This document shows, piece after piece, positions 53,450-63,377 of a stretch of 64,000 bases of DNA (within the stretch, counting starts at the first letter, position 1; each line of letters opens with the position of its first letter). The position numbers and the translations under genes were made by a program. Below the pieces are notes generated by a model. It was not told the DNA's origin and did no database searches. It saw only the letters and a list, made by a program, of their open reading frames with translations. The stretch lies in NCBI GenBank assembly GCA_942493375.1, contig OW818698.1, positions 2,852,001 through 2,916,000 on the forward strand. The letters run 5' to 3'. Source of the stretch: G942493375 sp942493375 (GTDB lineage: Bacteria; Armatimonadota; UBA5829).

Positions 53450-54724
53450 TTACTTAGCCAATTCAATCCTGTATACAGCTTCCTGACCCGGTGCCAGTAT
53501 TATCGAATGGACTGGATTGCCTTCGCTATCAGGCAGGATTCCGGTGTGAGCATAAGCTCCACCTTCGAATTCCTTGCCATACCAGTCATATGAGAATGTC
53601 CTGGAGCCCTTGGGGAAAGTTACATAGAACAACCCATCATCGGTCTGGCTGTTGTTGACGAACATCGCATATCTGTTGCCTTCAAGGTCAGCGAACTCAC
53701 CGATTATCATTGGAGTCTTCTTGTCGCTCTCCACTTTCAGGATAATATCGTTGGGAGTAAACTCTAAACCCTCACCATAGATCTTTGCATGGAATGTAAC
53801 CCTTGTAGATACTACCCGGTTGAAGAGATCGGTGTAGTGCCTGTGGAATCCCACTTGAACGCGGCGGATGTCATAATATGTCGGAGTCTTGTCCCAGAGT
53901 TCATCGACCGGCGACATGCGATAATTGGCGTTGGGAGCAAGCATATGGTAGAACCACCACGAGATCCCGTTAGCGCCTGAAGCGATGGATGTATTGAACT
54001 GCCAGCGGATATCATCCTGATTGGGGCATCTGTAATAAAGATGTCCAACAGACAGAATTGTATTCCAGAATGGTATTCCATTGCGCAGGGCTGCTTCGCG
54101 GTAGAATCTCAGGTTGCGGTAATAGTCGTGAACTCCCTCTTCTCCTGAGGTCATCTGCATATAGCAATCATAGCTAATCATATCCGGCTTGGCCTTTTGG
54201 ACATATTCATCGAGATAATTTGGCCATGAATCAGTTCCGGCACGTTCCAGTATCCAGTTGAAGTAAGGTAACAGGTTAGCATATGGATGCAGATCGGGAG
54301 CAGCTTCTTTCTGGACTCTGTAGCACTCAAAAAAAGTGTTCTTCATATCTGCATCGGGTTCATCCCCTACGTGGAAACCGAATGTAGCCGGATGTTTTCC
54401 GAAGTCTGCTTCAGCTGCTCGAACAGCATTGGCATACTCTTCCATATTGCCTTTTTTAGCATGCCCACGGGGGTCCATGACTATCAACTTCATCCCGTAT
54501 TTTTCAGCCCAGTCCAGAAGTCTTACAATATGTGCTTTCTGCTCCTCACTATTCGGGTCAAAAGATGGAGTCTGCGGAACAGTAAATCCTGCATCAGCCC
54601 AGGACTCAACCTCAGCTTCCGTCATATGATCTCCATGCTCCCTGATGTTTCCGTTGTTCCAAAAACTTATAGGAAACTGTTTTAGTCCGAACGACTTTGT
54701 TTTCTCTAGAAGAGCTCGCATCAT
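53450..54724 (-). CDS. Glycoside-hydrolase-like TIM-barrel protein
   Basis: 424 residues, no signal peptide. A barrel is apparent: VESWADAGFTVPQTPSFDPN, KYGMKLIVMDPRGHAKKGN, FGFHVGDEPD with a likely acid/base glutamate, MISYDCYMQMTSGE, and GANGISWWFYHMLAPNANYR. A C-terminal beta domain follows (EGNRYAMFVNNSQTDDGLFY). The HVGDEP and SYDCY segments resemble proteins in sugar clusters of Armatimonadota and Planctomycetota that are annotated only as putative glycosidases. Two consecutive ATGs (54724, 54721) follow GAGG by 8-11 nt. It lies between the ADP-ribosylglycohydrolase gene and the GH42-like gene. Confidence 0.65.
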   Translation of the reverse strand: MMRALLEKTKSFGLKQFPISFWNNGNIREHGDHMTEAEVESWADAGFTVPQTPSFDPNSEEQKAHIVRLLDWAEKYGMKLIVMDPRGHAKKGNMEEYANAVRAAEADFGKHPATFGFHVGDEPDADMKNTFFECYRVQKEAAPDLHPYANLLPYFNWILERAGTDSWPNYLDEYVQKAKPDMISYDCYMQMTSGEEGVHDYYRNLRFYREAALRNGIPFWNTILSVGHLYYRCPNQDDIRWQFNTSIASGANGISWWFYHMLAPNANYRMSPVDELWDKTPTYYDIRRVQVGFHRHYTDLFNRVVSTRVTFHAKIYGEGLEFTPNDIILKVESDKKTPMIIGEFADLEGNRYAMFVNNSQTDDGLFYVTFPKGSRTFSYDWYGKEFEGGAYAHTGILPDSEGNPVHSIILAPGQEAVYRIELAK

Positions 54725-54739
54725 TTTATTTACCTCGTA

Positions 54740-56911
54740 TCAGTCTGATAGTTTTAGTAGCTTTGAATCGCCTTTTTTCATATCAAATGAAAGTCTACTG
54801 GATTTAGGATATTGCTTGCCGGTCAGGACATCGGTAACTCCGCATCCATTTGGCAGGTAGACCGTCTTTACGCCATCATCTGTCGCAGAGATACAGACAT
54901 AACCGTTTCCAGCAGAAACAACATCATCAGAGTCCGCGTATATGTGCACTCCAGCCTGCCTGGCAATGTCACGCAGAAGACTGCTGGGCAGTTTTACAAC
55001 ACCTGAATAGACACTGCTCCAATTGTCGAATTTCCTCACTCCTACAGCAGTATCGCCTGTTTTCGAATAACTAAATAGTTTATCTGCTGACTTATCATCG
55101 ACTGCAAACTGAGGGTCAATACCCATGTGCCCCGCTTCAAATGTCTTACCGTTGGCGTCAACAACCGTATCCCCGACGGTTGCAGCAACTTTTTTCAGCC
55201 GAATGCCCGTGATCTCCTCGATATTCTTCTGGTCAATCGTCCCATCCTTGATAATCCCCGGGGCATACATCCAGAGGGCAGTTTTGCCCTTACAGCAGAC
55301 ATATTTGCTGACCGCAGCAATCTGCTTCTTGTCTAAACAAAAAGTATCCACAAAAATATACATACGGGCATCCGGAACTTTACCGTTCACAAGATCACTG
55401 AGCAAATAGAATCCCACAGGAGCGCCTATTCTATAGTATTGATATCGGAAACTATAAATTAATGGGGCCTGCCATGCAGATGATGGACTCGTATAGAATA
55501 TGCTTTTCTCGTCAACGATGACGGCAATCTGAGGTGAATAGGGTTTGAATTTAGGCATTCGTTCGCTGTAAGTATCAGCATGGGTTTTAAGATACTTCCA
55601 TATTCCGTCACCTGAGAACCATCCCTCAGCCCCCAGGTCCATCCACCACAATCCTGCACCGCGCGTCAATATCTGAGAAAAATCGCGGGTCAAGACTCCA
55701 TTAGTTTCGCGTTCGTCAGCCAGGCGGAAATCCTTGTGTATCTGGCTTGCCAAATATGTCCTGACATCATCCTCGGTAATCCACAATTTGCCGTGCAGAA
55801 TTACAGAATCAACAGGAGCCATCATATATCCGGCGCCACCTGATTTACGATCAAAGTAGTCTATCGGTGAGCATATTGAATCTACATATGTAGACTTTAG
55901 AAGACGTTCGAGTCCCAGGTGACCACTGGACTGCAGTCCATATTGGCCAATAACCGTAAAATGGTAACCGTAGAAAGCAACGGTGATCTTTTTGGGTGCC
56001 GCAGACTTTACAGCCTTACACATATCCGACACTGTATCTGCCATTTCATAGTTTTGGAACTCGAAGAAATCTATAGTGCGCTGATCTTTAGCTGGATTTA
56101 AAAAGAATCCAGTTCTTACAGCTGTTCTGTCCTCTAATGTCGGCACATCAACAGTTTCGAACGCTACAGATGCATCTCCCCAAGCCTTGCGCAGCCGTTT
56201 GGTGCTCTTGTATTTACCCTTTACAAACTCCCTGAACGAGTTTATGGCAGCACCTTCAAAGCCGGCAAGGGAATCCCACATTCTAGCGTAAAACCACTCC
56301 CCGGTCTCCTGCCCACAAGGATGATATCCGAAAATATGATCACCAAACTCGCGTTCAAAGTGCCCAACCAGTTTCTTTATCTGCTCAGATACATCGCGGC
56401 GCCATATCTGCGAGGTTACACTGGCATTTGTACCTTTGCCATCTTTATACAGCATCATTTCGTCCGGATGAATGGAAGCCCACCACTCCGGGGTGTAGTG
56501 AATCTGTATCCTCAAAAGTAACAGAGCTTTTGGATTTGCAGCCAGGGCACGCTTTATAAGCCCGTCCGACCTGGAATAATCCGGCTCCTTATCCGGGGGC
56601 GACAATTCAACAGGAAAATTGATGGATACCAGATCTACACCATACCTGCCGGCAGTCGCTATCTCCTTCATGGAAATATCGTATCCACTCGGAATATCCA
56701 GATTAGTAAACAGGATCAAAGGCGCTTTCGGTTTTTCGTTCACCAACAAAACGGGACCAGACCATGTCTTTGAAACTCTGGCTGTCAATGCATAAGAATC
56801 TGAGTCCACGAAAACACCTCCAAGGATCATGAGAGCCCACAGCACAACCGTGGTCATAGTGGAGCACTTGCACGGTCTTCGCTCCGAGACGAATTTTGAA
56901 TTAGTTTGCAC
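54740..56911 (-). CDS. Secreted GH42-like beta-galactosidase-type protein
   Basis: 723 residues. A basic N-terminus and a hydrophobic segment (TTVVLWALMILGGVFV) form a signal or anchor. The barrel shows GVDLVSINFPVELSPPDKEP, WWASIHPDEMMLYKDGKGTN, GYHPCGQETGEWFYARMW (likely acid/base glutamate) and GKLWITEDDVRTYL (candidate nucleophile). A beta-galactosidase trimerisation-like Rossmann domain follows (PQIAVIVDEKSIFYTS ... RMYIFVDTFCLD), then a small beta domain. The start is a GTG at 56911 with GGAG 9 nt upstream. It lies 15 nt before the GH-like gene and after a DUF169 gene on the same strand. The substrate is unknown. Confidence 0.75.
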   Translation of the reverse strand: MQTNSKFVSERRPCKCSTMTTVVLWALMILGGVFVDSDSYALTARVSKTWSGPVLLVNEKPKAPLILFTNLDIPSGYDISMKEIATAGRYGVDLVSINFPVELSPPDKEPDYSRSDGLIKRALAANPKALLLLRIQIHYTPEWWASIHPDEMMLYKDGKGTNASVTSQIWRRDVSEQIKKLVGHFEREFGDHIFGYHPCGQETGEWFYARMWDSLAGFEGAAINSFREFVKGKYKSTKRLRKAWGDASVAFETVDVPTLEDRTAVRTGFFLNPAKDQRTIDFFEFQNYEMADTVSDMCKAVKSAAPKKITVAFYGYHFTVIGQYGLQSSGHLGLERLLKSTYVDSICSPIDYFDRKSGGAGYMMAPVDSVILHGKLWITEDDVRTYLASQIHKDFRLADERETNGVLTRDFSQILTRGAGLWWMDLGAEGWFSGDGIWKYLKTHADTYSERMPKFKPYSPQIAVIVDEKSIFYTSPSSAWQAPLIYSFRYQYYRIGAPVGFYLLSDLVNGKVPDARMYIFVDTFCLDKKQIAAVSKYVCCKGKTALWMYAPGIIKDGTIDQKNIEEITGIRLKKVAATVGDTVVDANGKTFEAGHMGIDPQFAVDDKSADKLFSYSKTGDTAVGVRKFDNWSSVYSGVVKLPSSLLRDIARQAGVHIYADSDDVVSAGNGYVCISATDDGVKTVYLPNGCGVTDVLTGKQYPKSSRLSFDMKKGDSKLLKLSD

Positions 56912-56961
56912 TGTTAGGTTCTCCTTGCAATGGTACCAAAACTATTTACCCGGCATTCAAT

Positions 56962-57705
56962 CTAACCCTTTGCTATTCTCTCTTTGACTTTCTTCCAGTC
57001 GTGCTTTTCCAGAAAGCTGCCTTCGACATTATTTTCCATTTCCTGGAACATCGACCATGGAACAGTGAACGAGAGTTTATCTGCCTCAACGAACGGTCTT
57101 GCTGTGACATCGGTTAAGCCTATTATTGCTTTTGGCAATGGTTTTTTGGACTCAGCCAGCGGGAGCAAAAATATACTGTGACATCCTGCTGCAAATTGGA
57201 CTGCTGCGTTGTCGTTGGTCACTCTGCCATAGTTCGCAAGCACTATCAACGCCGACAGCTGGTCAACGTTTACAATAAAACTCACAAGTAGGGGTGGATT
57301 GCTGTCCGCGTCAATGGCTTCCAATGGACTAAAGACGACATATTTCTCTGAGTTCACTGTAGCGGGTAGTTCATCCATAAAGGCCTTTGCGAGTTCTGGG
57401 GTCTTCTTGTAACCTTCTCCTTCGCGATACCCCTCCCCGTATCCAGTAGAGAGAAAATATTCCATCCCACCCGGAATATCAGGAAATTGGTCGCAAAAAC
57501 CCATTCCGATGCTTCCACCCATACAGCCTGTGGTCTCAGCATCTACTACAGCAGTTTTTCCGTGTGAAGCAGCGGTAAAAAGCGAAACCACACAACCTCT
57601 GGCACCTTGTTTAAACTGGATGGCACCTGCAGGGATTTCATTGGATGTAGACATAACCACTGGTGAGTTTTTTAGTAATAATTCTTCTGCAATTCGACTG
57701 TTCAT
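56962..57705 (-). CDS. DUF169 family protein
   Basis: 247 residues matching the DUF169 family: IAEELLLKNSPVVMS at the N-terminus, RGCVVSLFTAASHGKTAVVD, CMGGSIGMGFCDQFPDIPGG with clustered cysteines, YVVFSPLEAID, NYGRVTNDNAAVQFAAGCHS and TARPFVEADKLSFTVPWSMF. The family has no established reaction; the cysteines suggest a metal or redox centre. ATG 57705 follows AAGGAGG by 8 nt; the frame also opens at a GTG inside that site. It lies between the GH2 gene (27 nt upstream) and the GH42-like gene on the same strand. Confidence 0.8.
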   Translation of the reverse strand: MNSRIAEELLLKNSPVVMSTSNEIPAGAIQFKQGARGCVVSLFTAASHGKTAVVDAETTGCMGGSIGMGFCDQFPDIPGGMEYFLSTGYGEGYREGEGYKKTPELAKAFMDELPATVNSEKYVVFSPLEAIDADSNPPLLVSFIVNVDQLSALIVLANYGRVTNDNAAVQFAAGCHSIFLLPLAESKKPLPKAIIGLTDVTARPFVEADKLSFTVPWSMFQEMENNVEGSFLEKHDWKKVKERIAKG

Positions 57706-57732
57706 AAAATTCACCTCCTTGAGGCTGAGATA

Positions 57733-60060
57733 CTATACAGATTCTATCTCCACCAAAACATCAGGCAATTCCTCTACCTTTACCGTAACTTGTATCTTAC
57801 CCGATTCTCTGGTAGATTGGACGACAACCAGACATTTGCCCCATTGAGTGGAATGCTGGTTGGTCTTGTATGGCTCAAGGCAGCGCAGGTCGCCGTTATC
57901 CATTCCGGCAACTGTCCCTGGACCTACTATCTCTATGGTCACCAGACGGTCTGAGTCCGGCACCAAAACACCATTGGCATCCAACAGGTCTATCACGAGA
58001 TTGGATATGTCCTGGGCATCTGCTTTGATGATGGTGCGATCCGGAGTGACCGATATCGACGCGGGTTCTGTTGCGGTAATGATCTCATCTACACTGACTA
58101 CCTGGCCGTTGTTCTTGCCAATTGCTTTGAGCGAACCAGAGACATATGGAACGGTCCAGGGAATAGTATTGTTGGGATTGCCTGCAGTATCACGTGTGCC
58201 CAGGGAATCTCCATTTAATAACAGTTCGACGCTTTCGCAGTTGGTCATTGTCTCGACTCGAATCAAGCGTCCAAAACATTCGGGGAAGTTCCAATGATGG
58301 GCCATTTTCGGCCATCCCCATCCGATCTGCCCACGATCAATATCCAGGGTGTCACTGAGCACGCCTATATGCACTGCCGGTTTTTCATTCCAAACGCACC
58401 GCAGAAAACCTGCACGAGCCTTAAGGAAACCACAGGTATCTATTGGTGCATCCGGCCAACCTTTGCTTGGCCAACCAGCACTCTCACCCAGATAATCAAT
58501 TCCCGTCCATATAAACTGTCCTACTACATAGTCATGCTCCACAACGTCATACCATGGATTCGTGGCTGCATAGTCGCAGTAAGGATTGAATAGTTTAGTG
58601 CTGGCTTTGTAGTCGGTCCTTCCACGATAGTATGGGTATGTCTCAGTGCCGACCATTATCCTGTCCGGATACTGTTCCCTGTCCTTTTCATACCACTGCT
58701 CCTGATAATTGTAACTGACTACATCCTCAAGCTCGCTGAAGCCGTTGCTGTTGACACAATTAGATTCATCTCTGCCGGGATGGGATGCATAAGTAGCCAG
58801 CCTTGATGGTTCGGTCTCATGAACATAATCGATCAACATTTTCAGGATAGCAGTGCCTTCCGGACTCCCTTGTTCCACTACCTCATTACCGACACTCCAC
58901 AAGACTACGCTAGGGTGGTTCCTGTCTCTGCGGAGCATCGAGTCCAGGTCGGTTTTCCACCACTGGTCGAAATACTTTTCGTAATATCCGGATTTCCACT
59001 TATCAAACGCCTCATCAATGACCAGGAACCCCATTCTGTCACACAGATCAAGCAGTTCCGGAGCTACAGGATTGTGACTGGTACGGATGGCGTTACATCC
59101 CATTTCCTTCAGAACTTCAAACCGGCGTTCCCAGGTACGTTCAGGGACTGCCGCACCCAGACAGCCACCGTCATGGTGCATGCAGATACCCTTCATCTTC
59201 ATACTGACACCGTTAAGCAGGAAGCCTTTATGTGAATCGAAGCATACTTCCCTGATTCCGAATGGTGTAGTGTATATATCTACCACCTTGCCGTTATCTC
59301 GAACTTCAGTTTTAACAGAGTACATAGTGGGTAATTCTACCGACCATAGCTTTGGGTTTGCTACTTCCAAAGTCTGATCAAACTTGAATGTCTCCCCTGA
59401 TGGGATATCCAGTACTTTTTCAGAGGATGATATTGCTTCACCCGATGCATCTAATATGCTGGTGCTTAGGATACAATGCTTGCTCATATCGTGTTCGTTT
59501 ACAACAGATGTCTGCACTCGAACGGAAGCCGACTCTGCTGAAATCCCCGGAGTAGTCGCATAAGTCCCCCACAGAGCAACATGCAATTTCTCGGTAGTAG
59601 TCAGCCAGACGTGCCTGTATATACCGCTACCGGAATACCACCTGCTTGTGGGGACATCAGAATGGTCTACTCGAACAGCAATATTATTGACTCCACCGTA
59701 GTTAAGATAGGGAGTCAGATCATAGCTGAAGCTGACATATCCGTATGGACGGTTTCCCAGGTGGTGACCGTTTATATATACATCGCTGTTGTGGTATACA
59801 CCATCAAAGCAAATCGATACACTCTTGCTGCTAGATTCTGCAGGTACATCAAAACTCTTCCGGTACCAACCAATCCCTCCGGGGAAAAAACCATTGGCTG
59901 TGGAACCAACACACTGCTCTGTTGCCTGCAGCTCAATAGCCCAATCGTGCGGTAGGTTAAGCAACCGCCAATCGGAATCATAGATACTCTCTGACCAACC
60001 GTTCTCTATATCCCCAAGATTAAACTTCCAGTCATAATCAAACTTCATTACCTGACGCAT
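57733..60060 (-). CDS. GH2 family beta-galactosidase-like enzyme
   Basis: 775 residues with the GH2 domain order. The sugar-binding jelly roll contains LPHDWAIELQ, FPGGIGWYRKSFDVP and SGSGIYRHVWL. An immunoglobulin-like domain follows. The barrel has MKGICMHHDGGCLG, CNAIRTSHNPVAPELLDLCD, the acid/base glutamate in VLWSVGNEVVEQG and the nucleophile in MVGTETYPYY. C-terminal domains end in VTVKVEELPDVLVEI. No signal peptide is seen, so it is probably cytoplasmic; it may also be a beta-glucuronidase or beta-mannosidase type. ATG 60060 follows AGAGGT by 6-7 nt; GTG 60075 overlaps that site. It heads the minus-strand operon running to 48533. Confidence 0.88.
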   Translation of the reverse strand: MRQVMKFDYDWKFNLGDIENGWSESIYDSDWRLLNLPHDWAIELQATEQCVGSTANGFFPGGIGWYRKSFDVPAESSSKSVSICFDGVYHNSDVYINGHHLGNRPYGYVSFSYDLTPYLNYGGVNNIAVRVDHSDVPTSRWYSGSGIYRHVWLTTTEKLHVALWGTYATTPGISAESASVRVQTSVVNEHDMSKHCILSTSILDASGEAISSSEKVLDIPSGETFKFDQTLEVANPKLWSVELPTMYSVKTEVRDNGKVVDIYTTPFGIREVCFDSHKGFLLNGVSMKMKGICMHHDGGCLGAAVPERTWERRFEVLKEMGCNAIRTSHNPVAPELLDLCDRMGFLVIDEAFDKWKSGYYEKYFDQWWKTDLDSMLRRDRNHPSVVLWSVGNEVVEQGSPEGTAILKMLIDYVHETEPSRLATYASHPGRDESNCVNSNGFSELEDVVSYNYQEQWYEKDREQYPDRIMVGTETYPYYRGRTDYKASTKLFNPYCDYAATNPWYDVVEHDYVVGQFIWTGIDYLGESAGWPSKGWPDAPIDTCGFLKARAGFLRCVWNEKPAVHIGVLSDTLDIDRGQIGWGWPKMAHHWNFPECFGRLIRVETMTNCESVELLLNGDSLGTRDTAGNPNNTIPWTVPYVSGSLKAIGKNNGQVVSVDEIITATEPASISVTPDRTIIKADAQDISNLVIDLLDANGVLVPDSDRLVTIEIVGPGTVAGMDNGDLRCLEPYKTNQHSTQWGKCLVVVQSTRESGKIQVTVKVEELPDVLVEIESV

Positions 60061-60434
60061 CAGTCTACCTCTCACAACTAAAAATGGCGTTTACATTGCA
60101 TAATGATACAAGCCTTTGCGGTTCTGGGCAAACGCGGGGGAAGGGAAAGACTTCAGGCGTCAGACTTCAGGCTTCAGGAAGGGAATGGGGAAGCATTTGT
60201 TTTTAACGGCATCTGTATAAATGTGAACTGCGTAATACGCCAAATCACATGAAATGACCATTGTATTAGCCCGCATTATTCATGATTGACTCAGCTTTTG
60301 TCCCTACTGCCGGCCAAAAGCGAAGCTTGGTGAATAATGCGGGTTAGTAGGTTTCATTACGTTTTTGCAGTTTTTAGAGTAGGTAAATATCTTAAAATGT
60401 GGTAGATTACAGTATGTTTGTTTGGAGGGATTGC
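60061..60434. other. Intergenic region between divergent genes
   Basis: 374 nt holding a CTTCAG-unit array at about 60149-60178 followed by GGAAGGGA, and the 78-bp palindromic element at 60268-60345. Promoters for the divergent genes presumably lie at its two ends. Nothing else is recognisable. Confidence 0.7.
60268..60345. repeat. 78-bp palindromic element, CCCGCATTATTCA family
   Basis: Begins AGCCCGCATTATTCATGATT and ends TGGTGAATAATGCGGGTT. It is the third near-identical copy of the elements at 32851-32926 and (inverted) 34355-34432. The inner palindrome is CTTTTG...CAAAAG. Confidence 0.85.
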
Positions 60435-61412
60435 ATGGTTCGTTTATTCATGTTGTGGTTAGTGTGCCTGTCTATTTTAACTGGGGCTTTATGTAGCGCA
60501 TGTTTTGGGGGGCCAAATAAATACTCTCTAAATAAACCCAACTCCTCTTATGTGCTTTCAAAAAAGTATCCACGTAGCGATATTCGGTTGGATTTTACAG
60601 TAAATTTCAAAAAGCCCGGTGTCATATTCGATACCGTGGGGATCAATGCTGCCCCTATTGGCTCGTGGACGATATCGATATCGAATGAAGGTGTAATCTC
60701 TGTCCAGATATACGATCCGACGCGTAAAAGCGACAAGAAAACATCAAATGGATGGCATGTACTTAGCAGCAGTTATGGGGTTTTCAAACAGAGAGCACAT
60801 CATATAGTTGTAGTAGTAGCCAAAGGCATTGTCTACCTGAAAGTGGGTAAAATGCCTGCAGACATATTAGCTTTGGATACTCCCCTGTCGGGTCAACCAG
60901 TTCATGTAGGCGACTTTCCTGGAGATAACTCGTGGGGAATCAAATACAGAATTCATCGTGCAATGATTGGCACAGTAATTGTAAACTCGTTTAGCCCTAT
61001 TACCGCACCGGCTCCGGTTGTTGTTGTAAATAAGCCAACTGAAACACCGACCAAGACTGAGGAAATCACGACTTCCGCTCCAAAAGATGACAAGGTCAAA
61101 CCTACTGCCAAAATAGTCCCAAGTGATTCACCGGAAGCAGTGAACGCAGGAGTTGAGGCAATTGAAAGTGCATTGGCTGCAAAGGATGTTGATAAAGCAA
61201 CCGCACTCACCGTTGCAGATGCCCGGGGAACTCTGGGAAAGATGTTCAGTGCTCACAAGGATGAACTACCTCGAATAGCCGCCATACTTGCCACGCGTAA
61301 ACTTACAATGGTATCCGGTTCGTACGCGGAATTCGAAGTTACTGAAGGCGGTAAGACCTTTACGGCAATTTTTTACAAGATCAAGGGACAATGGCGCCTG
61401 GCTTCATTATAG
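60435..61412 (+). CDS. Secreted protein with LamG-like domain and C-terminal DUF4878/NTF2-like domain
   Basis: 325 residues. The signal peptide MVRLFMLWLVCLSILTGALC is followed by a beta-sandwich resembling LamG/concanavalin-like domains (DIRLDFTVNFKKPGVIFDTV ... ISISNEGVISVQIYD). A Pro/Thr/Lys-rich linker (about 185-220) follows, then an alpha-beta domain (AIESALAAKDVDKATALTVA ... FTAIFYKIKGQWRLASL) typical of DUF4878/NTF2-like folds. It may be an envelope or surface-associated binding protein. GGAGGG lies 5 nt before ATG 60435. A secreted phospholipase-C-like gene follows 20 nt downstream, suggesting co-expression. The domain calls rest on pattern only. Confidence 0.6.
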   Translation: MVRLFMLWLVCLSILTGALCSACFGGPNKYSLNKPNSSYVLSKKYPRSDIRLDFTVNFKKPGVIFDTVGINAAPIGSWTISISNEGVISVQIYDPTRKSDKKTSNGWHVLSSSYGVFKQRAHHIVVVVAKGIVYLKVGKMPADILALDTPLSGQPVHVGDFPGDNSWGIKYRIHRAMIGTVIVNSFSPITAPAPVVVVNKPTETPTKTEEITTSAPKDDKVKPTAKIVPSDSPEAVNAGVEAIESALAAKDVDKATALTVADARGTLGKMFSAHKDELPRIAAILATRKLTMVSGSYAEFEVTEGGKTFTAIFYKIKGQWRLASL

Positions 61413-61432
61413 GAAACAAGGTAATTCTAGAT

Positions 61433-63349
61433 ATGGGGAAGACTATGCATATTCGAATGATTTTGTTGGTAATTCTGTTGATTGGAACGGTTGTTACTCC
61501 AATTCAAGCTTATGATAATGATGGGCGCGATGCTGACGGCAATGGACTTATGAAAGGTGGGCCACATCGGACTATCAACGAACTGGCACTGAACAGTTTC
61601 ATTGCACGCATGGCAAAACAAAACGACCCAATCATACGTTACTATGACTTTGATAAGGGTAAAACACTGCTCGGATCAGCTGTAATCGCACCTGGAATGG
61701 AATTTATTACAGAAGGTGACCGCACCGAACCATTCAGGTGGTGGATTGCAGAAGGCGCGTACACTGCCGATGAGCCTGAGCTTTACAACTCTTTCCGCCA
61801 TTTTTACGATCCTGTAGCACGCAACGGAGCATCATACCTCACCGATCACTTAAACCAACTGGATGCAGTTTACCGGGCATGGATTTACACAACCCCAGCT
61901 GGTGCCGCAGCTGGTGCAGTGACAGGAAAAGATTTTAATCCCCAAATCAATGCAAAGGACTGGGCACTTACTGGAGGCAAAGGAGCCAGCTTCTGGGAAA
62001 ATGAATACTGCTGGAAAAAAGGCGTATCCTATATGCAGCAGGCATTCACGGTTAAAGGTGAGGATAAACGCCGACTTTTCGTAAAAGCCTGGCGATCTCT
62101 TGGTGAGACTATGCACCTGCTTGCTGATATGTCCTGCGTTCCACACGTACGCAACGACTCACATCCGGGCAAAGGGGTCAACTGGGACCGCGACCCGGAT
62201 AAAGGGCTATTGAAAAATGATCCATATGAGATAATGTGCACTGAGGATGTGGTACGCCGGTATGGGTCATTTGTGATTGAGCCTAGAGTAGGATTAAGTA
62301 TATATGGAGCAAAGACTCCGGACGAATTGTTCGAATATGTCGCTATGTACACTAGTAATAACTTCTTCTCAGCAGATACTGTATCCGGCTCTTATACTAA
62401 GAACAAGGGCACAGACTATGAGAAAACCATAACAGTAACTCCAGCAAATGGATGCGCTGCTTACGTCCTGCCAAACCTGGCGGATATGCGTTATGATCAG
62501 GCTACTGGATTCTTTTACACAAACTTGAACAGCCGGGAAGTATGTATGCTGCACGAGAACTGGACATCCAGTGTTGGCTGGGCTGCGGACAAAGCTGATT
62601 CAGGATACTCGATACCTCAGAAATGCGTACTCGACCATGCACGTATCCTGATTCCTATTGCAATATATGCTAATGCAAAACTGGCAGATCTGTTTATCCC
62701 ACGCTTGCAGGTAAAAATCGACCAGGTTGACCTTGAAGAGAAAATAATGCGGGGTTCCATAAAGCACACACCTTATGGTCCATATGAAAAGGAAATGTTC
62801 TACAATAGTGCACAGGAACAGTATGCAAGGCTTTATATAGATAACAAACCCCTTACCACAGAGGAACTTGAAATCAGAGATGGCAAATTCGAGATTGACC
62901 TCAGTGAAATAAAGACCATTGCTAATGCAAAAACCTTCGCTATAGAGATAGAAATAGGTGGATTACTAATTCGATCCGGTGACGGCGGTAAAGTATCCGT
63001 TAATGTGTGCTTACGCAAAGATGAGATACCTGAAGAAAAAATGAGAGCGGCAAATCCGTTTGAAACACTGGCGGGCTTCCCTGTAGTTGACAGTGAAGTA
63101 GTCTGCAGCTATACGCAGAATAGGAAACCGATAACCCAGAAAGCAAAGACTAATAAGAAAGGTAGCGTAAGCTTTACCATACCTTTTGACACACCAGTGA
63201 CTATTACAGCGAGGGGAGAATCTAAAACAGTCACTTCGACTGCTGAAAAACCTGCTGCATATGCATCATTTGGCTGGCAAGGACATGAAATCACAGAAAT
63301 CCGATCAGTAGACACTGTTCCTGGTGGGGTTCCGGTTCCAATCAAGTAA
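61433..63349 (+). CDS. Secreted zinc-dependent phospholipase C-like protein
   Basis: 638 residues with a Sec signal (MHIRMILLVILLIGTVVTPI...). Motifs of the zinc phospholipase C/S1-P1 group are present: HRTINELALNSFIARMA near the N-terminus, WWIAEGAYTADEPELYNSFR with HFYDP, and SLGETMHLLADMSCVPHVRN followed by DSH (H-x4-D...H...H). The C-terminal about 200 residues are beta-rich (YTQNRKPITQKAKTNKKGSV), like a carboxypeptidase-regulatory or Ig-type module. It could hydrolyse phospholipid or another phosphodiester outside the cell. The start is uncertain between ATG 61433 (AAGG 11 nt upstream) and ATG 61445. It is related in its zinc motifs, not in the rest, to the protein at 17501-20020. Confidence 0.65.
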   Translation: MGKTMHIRMILLVILLIGTVVTPIQAYDNDGRDADGNGLMKGGPHRTINELALNSFIARMAKQNDPIIRYYDFDKGKTLLGSAVIAPGMEFITEGDRTEPFRWWIAEGAYTADEPELYNSFRHFYDPVARNGASYLTDHLNQLDAVYRAWIYTTPAGAAAGAVTGKDFNPQINAKDWALTGGKGASFWENEYCWKKGVSYMQQAFTVKGEDKRRLFVKAWRSLGETMHLLADMSCVPHVRNDSHPGKGVNWDRDPDKGLLKNDPYEIMCTEDVVRRYGSFVIEPRVGLSIYGAKTPDELFEYVAMYTSNNFFSADTVSGSYTKNKGTDYEKTITVTPANGCAAYVLPNLADMRYDQATGFFYTNLNSREVCMLHENWTSSVGWAADKADSGYSIPQKCVLDHARILIPIAIYANAKLADLFIPRLQVKIDQVDLEEKIMRGSIKHTPYGPYEKEMFYNSAQEQYARLYIDNKPLTTEELEIRDGKFEIDLSEIKTIANAKTFAIEIEIGGLLIRSGDGGKVSVNVCLRKDEIPEEKMRAANPFETLAGFPVVDSEVVCSYTQNRKPITQKAKTNKKGSVSFTIPFDTPVTITARGESKTVTSTAEKPAAYASFGWQGHEITEIRSVDTVPGGVPVPIK

Positions 63350-63377
63350 AGGCTTCAGGCTTCAGGAGAATCTTATA